Shown here in pieces: positions 34,732-43,697 of a stretch of 64,000 nucleotides of DNA (its first letter is position 1; each line of letters begins with the position of its first letter). The position numbers were made by a program, and so were the translations under genes. This DNA comes from an uncultured Collinsella sp. (lineage in GTDB: Bacteria; Actinomycetota; Coriobacteriia; Coriobacteriales; Coriobacteriaceae), in contig CAKTWK010000006.1 in assembly GCA_934630735.1 (NCBI GenBank), positions 20,251 to 84,250 of the forward strand, written 5' to 3'. The notes below the pieces were generated by a model. That model was given only the letters and a program-made list of their open reading frames with translations, did no database searches and was not told where the DNA came from.

Positions 34732-35028
34732 TTAGTGCTCCTCGAGCTGATTGCCGAGCGGGGTAAAAATGTGCTCGCCGCTCTCGGGGTCGAACAGCTC
34801 GACCTGGCCGGTGAGAACATCAATATACTGGTAGGACTGACGCGACTTGCGGCCACGGCGCTCGTCGACCTCGACGATAAAGACGGCGGGGTGGACGCTC
34901 TTGATGGTGCCCATGCGCTCGACGACGCGGGTGCGGCCCATGTTGGCCTTCACCTTGACGCGATCGCCCACCATATCGGTCAGCTTCTCGTGGATGTCGT
35001 CGACGTGATTGACTTCCATCTCTTCCAT
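34732..35028 (-). CDS. veg: Veg family protein
   Basis: A 98-residue small Sm-like protein of the Veg family (DUF1021), with HVDDIHEKLTDMVGDRVKVKANMGR and VFIVEVDERRGRKSRQSYQYIDVLTGQVEL. In Bacillus Veg affects biofilm formation; molecular action is unclear. As in Firmicutes it lies directly before ispE. The ATG at 35028 has GGAGG at good distance. Confidence 0.9.
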   Translation of the reverse strand: MEEMEVNHVDDIHEKLTDMVGDRVKVKANMGRTRVVERMGTIKSVHPAVFIVEVDERRGRKSRQSYQYIDVLTGQVELFDPESGEHIFTPLGNQLEEH

Positions 35029-35183
35029 GAACAGGGCCTCCAGAAGGTGCAATTCAAAAAGGGGATAATACCCCTAAGATAGACAAAACTCTAATACTAT
35101 AGCACCCTGTTGCCGCTATACGCAAGTAGCTAAATAAACCCCGTCCCAAATACGTACCAGACGACAACCTCGCATGACCAGTT

Positions 35184-35211
35184 GTTACGCGGTTTGGTAA
35201 AACCGCATAAC
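35184..35211. repeat. Hairpin after dtd, copy of the post-lysS element
   Basis: GTTACGCGGTTT and AAACCGCATAAC form a stem with one G-U type mismatch and a four-base loop. The sequence matches the hairpin at 30668-30694 and also sits right at a gene's stop codon. Confidence 0.6.
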
Positions 35212-35658
35212 CTAAAGACTATCGGTGTCCAAGACGATGGTGAATGGGCCGTCGTTGACCAAGTCGACTTTCATATCGGCGCCAAAGATGCCGTGCGCCA
35301 CGTGTTCGACATCTTGACGAACGAGCGTCAGGAAGTACTCGTAGAGCTCGTTGGCAACATCGGGGGCGCCTGCATCGGTAAACGACGGACGGCGGCCGTG
35401 GCGGCAGTCGGCGAACAGCGTGAACTGCGACACCACGAGAACCTCGCCGTCGACATCGGCAAGTGCCAGGTTGGTCTTGCCGTTCTCGTCCTCGTTAATG
35501 CGCAAGCCCCAGAGCTTGCCCCACAGCTTATCGGCCTCGGCGCGCGTGTCGCCGTGGCCCACGCCCAGCAGCACCAGATAGCCGCGCCCAATTTTGCCCA
35601 CGCACTCGCCGTCGACCGTCACGCCGGCGTTGAGCACGCGCTGAACCACCGCACGCAC
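35212..35658 (-). CDS. dtd: D-aminoacyl-tRNA deacylase
   Basis: A 148-residue Dtd that removes D-amino acids and glycine from mischarged tRNA. The two signature loops are [17 protein letters not shown] near residue 78 and [12 protein letters not shown] near the C terminus. It starts three bases after rdgB. Confidence 0.95.
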   Translation of the reverse strand: MRAVVQRVLNAGVTVDGECVGKIGRGYLVLLGVGHGDTRAEADKLWGKLWGLRINEDENGKTNLALADVDGEVLVVSQFTLFADCRHGRRPSFTDAGAPDVANELYEYFLTLVRQDVEHVAHGIFGADMKVDLVNDGPFTIVLDTDSL

Positions 35659-35661
35659 GGC

Positions 35662-36303
35662 CTACTCCTCGCCCGTCAGTTTGGCGGATAGGTGCTCGAG
35701 CGCATGGAATCGATGGCTGATGGCGTTCTTCTCGTCCGCCGTCAGCTCGGCCATGGTCTTGCCCGGCGTATCGACCGGCAGGAACAGCGGGTCGTAGCCA
35801 AAGCCGTGATCGCCGCGGCCCTCATGCGCGATAACGCCCTCGCAGGCGCCCTCGCCATAGGTGACCAGGCCGTCAGTATCGATAAGCGCGACGACGCTCA
35901 TAAAGCGCGCGGTACGATCCTCGTCTGCCACGCCTTCCATGTTTGCCAGCAGCTTGGCATTGTTGGCGGCATCGTCACCGTGAACGCCCGCATAGCGTGC
36001 GCTATACACGCCCGGCTCGCCGTCCAGAGCATCGACGACCAGGCCCGAATCGTCGGCAATGGCCATGAGCCCCGTCTCTTCGACGGCAGCCTGCGCCTTG
36101 ATGATGGCGTTCTCCAAAAACGTCGTGCCGTTTTCCTCGGGGTCCTCAAAATCACCTAGCTGGCCGAGCGCCACAAAGCGAACCTCGGGCATAGCCTTGC
36201 CCAAAATGGCCTCAATCTCGGTGAGCTTATGGGCGTTGCCCGTTGCCACGACGATGGTCGCCGCCGGGTCGAGGGTGTCGATGTCGATCTTCTCAAGTGC
36301 CAT
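35662..36303 (-). CDS. rdgB: XTP/dITP diphosphatase (RdgB/HAM1)
   Basis: A 213-residue house-cleaning pyrophosphatase for deaminated purine nucleotides. Motifs are VVATGNAHKLTEIEAIL, NGTTFLENAIIKA, ADDSGLVVDALDGEPGVYSARYAG and GFGYDPLFLPV. The ATG at 36303 follows AAGGAGG. It forms a run with rph upstream and dtd downstream; rph-rdgB is a conserved pair. Confidence 0.95.
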   Translation of the reverse strand: MALEKIDIDTLDPAATIVVATGNAHKLTEIEAILGKAMPEVRFVALGQLGDFEDPEENGTTFLENAIIKAQAAVEETGLMAIADDSGLVVDALDGEPGVYSARYAGVHGDDAANNAKLLANMEGVADEDRTARFMSVVALIDTDGLVTYGEGACEGVIAHEGRGDHGFGYDPLFLPVDTPGKTMAELTADEKNAISHRFHALEHLSAKLTGEE

Positions 36304-36413
36304 AGCTGGCCTCCTTGTCTCTATAGCAATGCCGTGTTGAGGACGACGAGGACTTCGGCCTCTCTCCCCTCTCAATCAACGGCAGTCTTATACTTCGACG
36401 TTTTCCCAGATAA

Positions 36414-36450
36414 AACCTGCCAAAATAAACCTGTCCCTTTTTGGCAGGTT
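36414..36450. repeat. GTCCC-type hairpin between rph and rdgB
   Basis: AACCTGCCAAAA and TTTTGGCAGGTT are perfect 12-base arms around taaacctgtccct. The right arm overlaps the rph stop codon. Loop and placement match the other GTCCC hairpins though the arms differ. Confidence 0.65.
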
Positions 36451-37174
36451 AGGCGAGGGTTTGGCGCTGGAGCTCGATGAGCTCGGCAATGCCCTTGTCG
36501 CCCAAATCGAGCAGGGCATTGAGGCGCTTGCGGTCGAAGGGCGCCTGCTCGCCGGTGCCCTGAAGCTCGATCATCTCACCGGTATCGGTGGCGACAAGGT
36601 TCATGTCGACCTCGGCGTGACTGTCCTCGGAATAATCCAGGTCGAGCAGGGTGTTGCCGTCGACAACGCCCATAGAGATGGCAGCAACCTGGCCCGTGAG
36701 CGGGATGCGCTCGATCTTGCCGGCCTCGACCCACATAGCAAGGGCGTCGTGCAGCGCCACCCAGGCACCGGTAATGCTCGCCGTACGCGTGCCGCCGTCT
36801 GCCTGAATCACATCGCAGTCGACGGTGACGGTGTACTCGCCGAGCGCCTTCATGTTGACGACGGTGCGCAGACTACGGCCGATCAGACGCTCAATCTCCA
36901 TGGAGCGACCCTTGCGGTTGGCGTGCTCACGCTTGCAGCGCTTGCCGGTCGATGCCGGCAACATGGCGTACTCCGCCGTTACCCAACCGGCCTTGGCGCC
37001 CTTGCGCCAGCCCGGCACGCCCTCCTCGATGGTGGCAGCGCACAGCACGCGCGTATCGCCAAACTCGGCCAGGCACGAACCGTGGGCGTGCTTCATAACA
37101 CCACGAGTGAGCTTAACGGGGCGCAGCTCATTGGCGGCACGGCCGTTGGCGCGGTTGACCTGCATGTACTCCAT
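36449..37174 (-). CDS. rph: Ribonuclease PH
   Basis: A 241-residue phosphorolytic exonuclease that trims tRNA 3' ends. Recognisable are [44 protein letters not shown] and the phosphate-site [22 protein letters not shown] follows GAAAGGA. Upstream gene is murI. Confidence 0.96.
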   Translation of the reverse strand: MEYMQVNRANGRAANELRPVKLTRGVMKHAHGSCLAEFGDTRVLCAATIEEGVPGWRKGAKAGWVTAEYAMLPASTGKRCKREHANRKGRSMEIERLIGRSLRTVVNMKALGEYTVTVDCDVIQADGGTRTASITGAWVALHDALAMWVEAGKIERIPLTGQVAAISMGVVDGNTLLDLDYSEDSHAEVDMNLVATDTGEMIELQGTGEQAPFDRKRLNALLDLGDKGIAELIELQRQTLA

Positions 37175-37229
37175 AGAAATATCCTTTCGGCAAAAGGTGA
37201 ACGTGAGCCTTTGGTCGGTAACCTTATAT

Positions 37230-38114
37230 CTATTTCAGTTCGTCGATATCGATATGCTCAATGCTCTTGAGCGGCTGGCCAAAGATAAAGCTGCCCGCCA
37301 CCGCAAACTCGGCAATGTTATCGGCCGTCGTTGCAAAACGATGCTGCGGCTCGGCTGCGTCGCCCGCCAGCTGCTCGCGGCGCGTGAGAATATCGGTCAG
37401 CTCGCGCGTGGTCTCCTCGGCAGAGCTCACCACGCGCACTCCGGGACCCAGTGCATGGCGAATAGGCCCCACAAGCAGCGGGAAATGCGTGCAGCCGAGC
37501 ACCACGGTATCGATGCCGTGGTCGCGCAGCGGTTCAACCGTGGCACCGACCAGCGCGCGTACGGCAGGCGTATCGAAGATGTCCTCGTTCTCGAGCCACT
37601 GCTCTTGCAGATGCGCGCCCGAGGCGAGCTCATGCTCAACGACCTCGACAAAGCTCGAGGCAGGGCAGCCGTATACGTCGACGCCGGCATCCAGGTCCTG
37701 AATGGCACGCGTGTAAGCGCCTGAGCGAATGGTGAGGTTGGTGGCGAGCACGCCCACCCGGCGCGTGCGGGTGCTGTTGATGGCGGCACGTGCGCCCGGT
37801 GCGATCACACCGATGACGGGAACGTCGAGCACCTGCTGGGCCAAACGCAAGGCCGCAGCGGTCGCCGTATTGCAGGCGATGACCATGATCTTGACATCGT
37901 GCTTCGACAGCCAGCGGCCCGCCTGCAGTGCAAACGAGCGCACCTCGTCCTCGGTGCGAGTGCCATAAGGGCAGCGCTTGGTGTCGCCAAAGTAGTAGAC
38001 GGACTCGTGCGGCAACGCCGTCGCAATCGCGCGCGCAACCGTCAGACCGCCCAGACCCGAGTCGAATACGCCAATGGGGCGCGTGTCCCCGGCCAGATTC
38101 TCGATATCGGACAT
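37230..38114 (-). CDS. murI: Glutamate racemase
   Basis: A 294-residue enzyme providing D-glutamate for peptidoglycan. The substrate loop [16 protein letters not shown], the first catalytic cysteine in [13 protein letters not shown] and the second in [12 protein letters not shown] are present. It belongs to the rdgB-rph-murI group, and murE is two genes upstream. Confidence 0.95.
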   Translation of the reverse strand: MSDIENLAGDTRPIGVFDSGLGGLTVARAIATALPHESVYYFGDTKRCPYGTRTEDEVRSFALQAGRWLSKHDVKIMVIACNTATAAALRLAQQVLDVPVIGVIAPGARAAINSTRTRRVGVLATNLTIRSGAYTRAIQDLDAGVDVYGCPASSFVEVVEHELASGAHLQEQWLENEDIFDTPAVRALVGATVEPLRDHGIDTVVLGCTHFPLLVGPIRHALGPGVRVVSSAEETTRELTDILTRREQLAGDAAEPQHRFATTADNIAEFAVAGSFIFGQPLKSIEHIDIDELK

Positions 38115-38167
38115 TACCTCACCAGATTCTCTCTCGAAAAGATATGGCTCAGAACGATAGGACCGCG

Positions 38168-39079
38168 CTACGAACGAGCCGCGACCAGCAGCTCGGCAGT
38201 TGCCACCCAGCCGTCGACAATTTTGCCGCGCGTGACGTAAGCGTTATCGCAAGCGTCCAGGAACTCGGGCGCGCCGGCGCTGGTCAGGCCGTTCTCGACC
38301 AAACAGAACGTGCCCACGTGGTCGGCCATGTAGAAATCGGACTCGGAATCGCCGAGCGCCAGCGTCTCCTCGCGCTCGATACCCAGGTGCTCGCAGAAAC
38401 GTGCGATGGCAACGCCCTTGTTGAGGCCGGCGGGATTGATGTTAAACGCGCGGCCATCCTCGACGCGTTCGAGCTCGAGCGTCGTCGGCTTGGACAGATG
38501 CGTCAGGTGACCGTTGCAAGCCCAGACCAGGCCGCAGCCGGCCTCGTCAAGAATGGCCTGGACCTCGTCGTCGGGCACATCGCCGCGCATGCCGACGGTG
38601 ACCTCGCGATACTTGTAGCCAGTCGACATGTCGTTGTGGTACTCGATCTTATGCGGCCAGCGGGCGAGAATCTTATCGCACACGCCGGTCTGCTCGATCA
38701 CCTGATGCGGCGTGAGGCCGCAGGCGGGGTCGTAGGGCATATCGCCGGTCAGATACTCCCAATCGTTGGCCTTGAGATCGTACATGACCAGGCCACCCAT
38801 CTCGCCAATGTAGGAGTTGAGGCCGAGCACGCGCGCATCCTCGTGGATCATGGTGCGGTTGCGGCCCGAGGTGGGAACCACCTGGATGCCGGCGCGGGCA
38901 AGTGCCACGACAGCCTCGACGAGCTTGGTCGAGGGATTGCCGTCGTTGTCGCGCAGCACGCACGAGCCGGGCGCGAGCATGGTGGCGTCCAGGTCGGTAA
39001 AGACGTACTTAACCTTGGCAAGACGCTCGCGCATCTCGCCCGAAAGCTCAGCGACGGTCGGCAGGGTATTGTGGGACAT
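38168..39079 (-). CDS. HAD-superfamily phosphatase (Cof/subfamily IIB)
   Basis: A 303-residue hydrolase. Motif I reads VFTDLDATMLAPG, motif II PTSGRNR, the conserved lysine is in NPAGLNKGVAIA and motif IV is LALGDSESDFYMAD. The C2B-type cap lies between motifs II and III, so small sugar phosphates or similar are likely substrates. Motif I has A where G is usual (DLDGT), a mild change. The ATG at 39079 follows GGAGTG. Specific substrate unknown. Confidence 0.85.
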   Translation of the reverse strand: MSHNTLPTVAELSGEMRERLAKVKYVFTDLDATMLAPGSCVLRDNDGNPSTKLVEAVVALARAGIQVVPTSGRNRTMIHEDARVLGLNSYIGEMGGLVMYDLKANDWEYLTGDMPYDPACGLTPHQVIEQTGVCDKILARWPHKIEYHNDMSTGYKYREVTVGMRGDVPDDEVQAILDEAGCGLVWACNGHLTHLSKPTTLELERVEDGRAFNINPAGLNKGVAIARFCEHLGIEREETLALGDSESDFYMADHVGTFCLVENGLTSAGAPEFLDACDNAYVTRGKIVDGWVATAELLVAARS

Positions 39080-39190
39080 GGTCACTCCATTACGTAGAAG
39101 GGGCTTCTGGTCTTAGGCAGCGCGCCTCACTTGAGGGAAAACGCGCTTGCAACGGCAGCGCGCTCAGGACGCCGCCCTCATCGCAGTTCA

Positions 39191-40753
39191 TTAGTCAAAC
39201 TGGGTAACATCGATTAAACGGTTGGCAAGCGAAAGATCGCTCTCGATGGGTACGAACTCATCACCCACGTGCATGAGCTCCTCGTCGCCCTTTGCCAACA
39301 GCAAGACGATGGTGGGCGCATCGGGGCTGACGTATTCCTCGCGCGCCGCCTTGAATGCCGCGTGCACAGCAGCCTCGCGATCGAGGATGATCTTGTTCGG
39401 GGTATCGTCGGGAACATGCTCGGCAAGCTCGCGACAGACCTTCATCGGGTCCTCGTGAGCCGGATCCTCGTTGGTAAAGATCAGCAAATCAGAATATGGT
39501 GCGGCCTCGCGCGGAAGCTGCTCACGGCGCTCCTGCGCCTTGCCTCCAGCGGCACCAAACAGCGCAATGACCGGGCTAGCGGGAAACGCGCGCTTGACCG
39601 ATGAAAAGAGTGAGCGGAACGAAAGCTGGTTGTGAGCGTAGTCAACAACGCAAACCACGCGTCCATCCTTCGACTCCACGACCTCCATGCGGCCCGGCAC
39701 ACGCAGCTTGGAGAGGCCTTTCTTGATGGCATCGATTCCGATGCCAATCTCGCGCGCGGCGGCGATAGCGACCAGCGCGTTCTCCACGTTAAAGTCTCCC
39801 GCGATACCCAGCAGGACCTTCTCCCCCGCCTCGGGCCCGTCGGCGCTCATGCCATGCAGGTTAAACTCGATGTTAAAGCCGACCATGCGGACATCGCTTG
39901 CCCACAAGCTCGCCTCGGGATGCTCAACGCCAACGGTCACCAAGCGCTCGGCCGTCGACGCAGCCTCCAGCACGCGTTCGACTTCATCGGTGCCCAGATT
40001 CACTACGGCGGTCTTAGCCTGATCAAAGATCCTGAGCTTGCTCTCAAAATAATCCTCGAAGGTCGGGTGCTCGATCGGTGAGATGTGGTCACGCCCGATG
40101 TTGAGGAAACACGCCACGTCAAACGGCAGGTTCTCGACGCGCTGGTACTTGAGCGCCTGGCTTGAAACCTCCATGACCATGGACTGGCGACCGGACGCGC
40201 GGCAGTTGGCGATATGGCGCCAGACCTCGGGGGCCTCGGGCGTGGTGTTGGTGCTCTCGTAGCACTCGATACCATCGTCGGTGTTCACCGAGCCGATCAT
40301 GCCGCAGGACTCGCCCGCCGCCTTGATGATGGACTGGAGCATAAAAGCGGCAGTGGTCTTTCCCTTGGTACCGGTGATACCCACGATCTTAACGTCGTGG
40401 TCGGGGCGGTTGTAGACCTCCGGCGGCAGCAGGGCCATAGCCGTGCGCACGCTATCCACGACCAGCATCGCCGCACCGTTCTCTTTCGCCAGCGGCTCCA
40501 GAGACTCGACCAGCGACTCTTCGCACACAAATGCGACGGCGCCCGCATCGAGCGCCATGCTCAAAAACGCGGGCTTAAAGGCAGCGCCCTTGCAAAAGAA
40601 CACGTCACCTGCCGAAACCGCGCGCGAATCAAACGAGCAGCCGGTCACGGCACGCTCGTCAACCTGCTCTGATGCGCGTAGCTCGCCGCACACATCGAGC
40701 AGCTTGGCAAGCGTATCGACCGTGGTCACGGTCGCGGAATCCGAATGGTGCAT
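39191..40753 (-). CDS. murE: MurE-family UDP-MurNAc-tripeptide ligase
   Basis: A 520-residue Mur ligase that adds the third amino acid to the peptidoglycan precursor. The P loop is GITGTKGKTT, the central domain carries STNTTPEAPE and MEVSSQALKYQRV, and the C-terminal domain ends with LLLAKGDEE. The loop that sets specificity, DNPR in meso-DAP enzymes, reads NEDPAHEDP here, which argues against meso-DAP and for L-lysine or L-ornithine. It starts with ATG behind AAAGGTG and follows asnB after a terminator. Confidence 0.93.
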   Translation of the reverse strand: MHHSDSATVTTVDTLAKLLDVCGELRASEQVDERAVTGCSFDSRAVSAGDVFFCKGAAFKPAFLSMALDAGAVAFVCEESLVESLEPLAKENGAAMLVVDSVRTAMALLPPEVYNRPDHDVKIVGITGTKGKTTAAFMLQSIIKAAGESCGMIGSVNTDDGIECYESTNTTPEAPEVWRHIANCRASGRQSMVMEVSSQALKYQRVENLPFDVACFLNIGRDHISPIEHPTFEDYFESKLRIFDQAKTAVVNLGTDEVERVLEAASTAERLVTVGVEHPEASLWASDVRMVGFNIEFNLHGMSADGPEAGEKVLLGIAGDFNVENALVAIAAAREIGIGIDAIKKGLSKLRVPGRMEVVESKDGRVVCVVDYAHNQLSFRSLFSSVKRAFPASPVIALFGAAGGKAQERREQLPREAAPYSDLLIFTNEDPAHEDPMKVCRELAEHVPDDTPNKIILDREAAVHAAFKAAREEYVSPDAPTIVLLLAKGDEELMHVGDEFVPIESDLSLANRLIDVTQFD

Positions 40754-40814
40754 CTTTCACCTTTCTCAGCCATTTGGCAGGGACGGTTTTCATAGTAACT
40801 GAAACGTGCTCGCG

Positions 40815-40840
40815 CAAAAACGGCTCCCGGAGGAGCCGTT
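40815..40840 (-). terminator. Terminator after asnB
   Basis: AACGGCTCC and GGAGCCGTT with a four-base loop, then TTTTGCG on the minus strand. Confidence 0.85.
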
Positions 40841-40865
40841 ACGCGCAGGCATTCGAAAGCCGATG

Positions 40866-42746
40866 CTAGGCAGCCTGAACAGAAGGCTGGCCCTCGTCGA
40901 TAAAGAAGCGCTTGTACCACACCAAGAACACGAGCGGCGTATAGATCTTGCGCTGGAAATCGCCCTTGCCCGCAAAGTGCAGGTCGAGTAGATGCATGAG
41001 CTCGTCGGTGTCGAAGAACTCGCTTGCCCACGGCGCGGTGAAGTACTCCTTGACGTAGTCGTACCACTTTTGCTCGCGCAGCCAGTAGACGATCGGCACC
41101 GGGAAGCCCACCTTGGGACGGGTGGCCCACTCATCGGGCAGTGACTTGTTGGCGGCGTGGCGAAGCACCTGTTTGTTGCCGTTCTCGTTGATGCGGTAGC
41201 GGTCAGGAATGTGCTCGGCGAACTCCATGACCTTGCGATCCAGGAAGGGCACGCGCAGCTCCAGCGAGTGCGCCATGCACATCTTGTCGGCCTTGAGCAG
41301 AATGTCGCCTGGGAGCCACATGTTCATGTCCAGATACTGCTTCTTGACCAGCTCGGGCTGACCCTTCACGCGCGCATAGATGGGAGCGGCAAGCTCGAAG
41401 GCGCCATCGCCGGTGTTGTACTCGGGCTTGAGCACGCCGTCGACCTCGCGCTCCGGCCATACCAGGGCCTGTCCCAGGAACGACTTCTCGGGGATCTCGG
41501 CACCCTTGACCAGGAAGTTATGGCCCTTGAAGTACGGCATATGCAGCGCCAAGTTACCGAGCGCGCGGCGAATGGGCAACGGCACCATCTTTTTGTACTT
41601 GCGCACCGGAACCGTGTCCTCGTAGTAGGCGTAGCCGCCAAAGAGCTCGTCGGCGCCTTCGCCCGAAAGCACGACGGTGACGTCCTTGCGCGCCATCTCG
41701 GCCAAGAACCACAGCGGCACAGACGACAGGTTGGACTGCGGCTCGTCCATGTGATACTGAATGTCCTCGAGTGCGCCAAAGAACTCGTCGGCGGTAATCA
41801 TCTTGCGGACATTCTCGACGCCGAGCTTGTCGGAAAGTTCCTTGGCGTAGTTAGTCTCGTTGAAATTCTTGTAATCGAAGCCCACCGAGAAGGTCTTGTC
41901 GGGCATGAGACAAGCGGCGATATAGCTGGAGTCGACGCCGCCGGAGAGGAAGGAAGCGACCTTAACATCAGCGATGCGATGGGCCTCGACGCTCTCGTGC
42001 ACAACCTCATCCAGCTCGTCGACGTACTCCTCGAACGGCTTCTCGACGGCAGAGTAATCGCAATCCCAATAGCGCTCGATGTTCATCTTGCCGGTCGGGA
42101 TGTCTACGGTAAAGTAATGCGCTGGCGGCAGCTTGTAGACACCCTCGAAGAAGGTCTCCTCAGTTGCCGAATACTGCAGCGTCATGTACGGACGCAGGGC
42201 CTTTTTGTTGACCGCCTTGTGGAAGTGCGGGTAGTCCAGGAAGCTCTTGATCTCGGAGCCAAAGAGCACACCCGGCGCACCGTCGCCCGCATCGGCCATG
42301 GGATAGTAGTAGAGCGGCTTGATGCCAAAGATATCGCGGGCGCCAAAGAGCTTGTTCTTCTTCTTGTCCCAGATGACGAAGGCGTACATACCGCGCAGGC
42401 GATCGAGTACGGCCTCGCCCCACTCCTCGTAGCCGTGCAGGAGGCTCTCGGTGTCGGCGCCGCAGTGGAACATATAGCCCTTGGCCTCGAGCTCGGAGCG
42501 AAGCTCCTGGAAGTTGTAGATCTCGCCGTTGAAGACGATGACGACGCTGCCGTCCTCATTGGCCATGGGCTGAGCGCCGGCCTCGGTCAGGTCGAGGATC
42601 GACAGGCGGCGGAAGCCCAGGGCAACGCGGCCGTCGATAAACTGGCCGCCCATGTCGGGACCACGATGGACGATGCGGTCCATCATCTTGGTGAGCACCT
42701 CGGATTGGTTATCCGTCCCACCGACAAAACCGACAAAACCGCACAT
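40866..42746 (-). CDS. asnB: Asparagine synthetase B, glutamine-hydrolysing
   Basis: A 626-residue class II amidotransferase. Cys2 of MCGFVGFVGG is the glutaminase nucleophile; the N-terminal domain also has RGPDMGGQF and FNGEIYN. The synthetase domain carries the PP-loop SFLSGGVDSS near residue 265 and the later GEGADELFGGY. It makes asparagine from aspartate, glutamine and ATP. The gene is monocistronic, ending at a terminator. Confidence 0.95.
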   Translation of the reverse strand: MCGFVGFVGGTDNQSEVLTKMMDRIVHRGPDMGGQFIDGRVALGFRRLSILDLTEAGAQPMANEDGSVVIVFNGEIYNFQELRSELEAKGYMFHCGADTESLLHGYEEWGEAVLDRLRGMYAFVIWDKKKNKLFGARDIFGIKPLYYYPMADAGDGAPGVLFGSEIKSFLDYPHFHKAVNKKALRPYMTLQYSATEETFFEGVYKLPPAHYFTVDIPTGKMNIERYWDCDYSAVEKPFEEYVDELDEVVHESVEAHRIADVKVASFLSGGVDSSYIAACLMPDKTFSVGFDYKNFNETNYAKELSDKLGVENVRKMITADEFFGALEDIQYHMDEPQSNLSSVPLWFLAEMARKDVTVVLSGEGADELFGGYAYYEDTVPVRKYKKMVPLPIRRALGNLALHMPYFKGHNFLVKGAEIPEKSFLGQALVWPEREVDGVLKPEYNTGDGAFELAAPIYARVKGQPELVKKQYLDMNMWLPGDILLKADKMCMAHSLELRVPFLDRKVMEFAEHIPDRYRINENGNKQVLRHAANKSLPDEWATRPKVGFPVPIVYWLREQKWYDYVKEYFTAPWASEFFDTDELMHLLDLHFAGKGDFQRKIYTPLVFLVWYKRFFIDEGQPSVQAA

Positions 42747-42933
42747 ATACTATCCCCTCTGCTGTTGCTGGGTATCAAATCGAATCAGTAGCTTTTGAGT
42801 ATACCCGAGGGTGTAAAGAGGGACGGAATGTTCAGGCAATCTCAACTGAATCAGCTCCGCGCCGACACGCACCGGTTACCTTTAATGGATATGAGGTGAA
42901 TGGGGCGATTGTTTTGCTATACTCTCTCCGCAC

Positions 42934-43009
42934 GGGCGATTGGCGCAACGGTTAGCGCAGGTGCTTTACACGCACAAGGCTGGGGGTTCGAATCCCTCAT
43001 CGCCCACCA
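42934..43009 (+). tRNA. tRNA-Val (UAC anticodon)
   Basis: Plus-strand cloverleaf with acceptor GGGCGAT/ATCGCCC, anticodon loop TTTACAC, T loop TTCGAAT and encoded CCA. A -10 box TATACT lies at 42918-42923. The 3' part from 42993 on is duplicated downstream at 43177. Confidence 0.95.
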
Positions 43010-43340
43010 CTGATTTGTTAGGCTCCCAGCTATGGGGGCCTTTCTTTTTTGGGCCCATCGCAGAGGGATTCGAACCCGCAAGGGTGCGGAGCTGAGGAAA
43101 CGCGAAGCGTTTACCAGCGCAGCACGCGAGGGCCGCAGGCCCGAAGCGGAAGCGGGCGGCGAAGCCGCACGCGACATCCCTCATCGCCCACCACTGATTT
43201 GTTAGGCTCCCAGCTATGGGGGCCTTTCCTTTTTCGGGCCCAGTGCATGGGATTCGAACCCGACAGGGTGCGGAGCTGAGGAAACGCGCAAGCGTTTTCC
43301 AGCGCAGCACGCGAGGAGCGAAGCGGGGCGCGGGCGGCGA
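42993..43340 (+). repeat. Tandem duplication of tRNA-Val 3' end and flank
   Basis: The last 17 bases of tRNA-Val, its terminator and about 110 further bases (unit 42993-43176) recur at 43177-43340, a period of 184 bases. Each unit also has an inverted T-arm-like GATTCGAACCCG and a GC-rich run aaacgcgaagcgttt. This resembles scars left at tRNA attachment sites; no integrase is present. Confidence 0.75.
43021..43050 (+). terminator. Terminator after tRNA-Val
   Basis: GGCTCCC and GGGGGCC form a stem followed by TTTCTTTTTT. A second copy is at 43205-43235 in the duplicated unit. Confidence 0.85.
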
Positions 43341-43364
43341 AATGGACCCTTGGCGAATACCCAT

Positions 43365-43580
43365 GTGCAAAAAACGCCAAATATGAGTACTGCTACCTTT
43401 TTGATAGCAGCGTTTTCGAAGTCATAAAAGGCAAATCCGACATTAGAACGACGATCTATAGTCCAGTTACGCCAATTTACTAACTACAAAACTGGACATA
43501 TGTGGCCCAACTCATCTAAAAACGCCTCATTTATATGTTACGAAGTTAGTGCCCGTACTCATATTTGCCACTTTTTGCAC
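43365..43580. repeat. MITE-like element with 26-bp inverted ends
   Basis: The left end 43365-43390 and the right end 43555-43580 are inverted copies with 23 of 26 positions alike (GTGCAAAAA..., ...AAATATGAGTAC). Inside is a hairpin GTCCAGTT/AACTGGAC (43461/43490) and a small TGCTA/TAGCA stem. It is AT-rich against GC-rich flanks and has no coding frame. No target-site duplication was confirmed. The rest of 43581-43697 shows nothing. Confidence 0.6.
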
Positions 43581-43697
43581 ACGGCCTATCCCAACCATGG
43601 TAAATCGATAGCAAAACGGGCTCCAGACCGCTGAATCGTGCCGCATATGGCACGTCCGCAGTCCGGAACCCGGTCCAAATTGAGTTATTGCCCTGTG

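Noticed and set aside
43049..43380. Small proteins in the duplicated tRNA-Val flank
   Set aside because: Open frames exist on both strands only because of GC-rich repeats and tRNA fragments; no ribosome sites.
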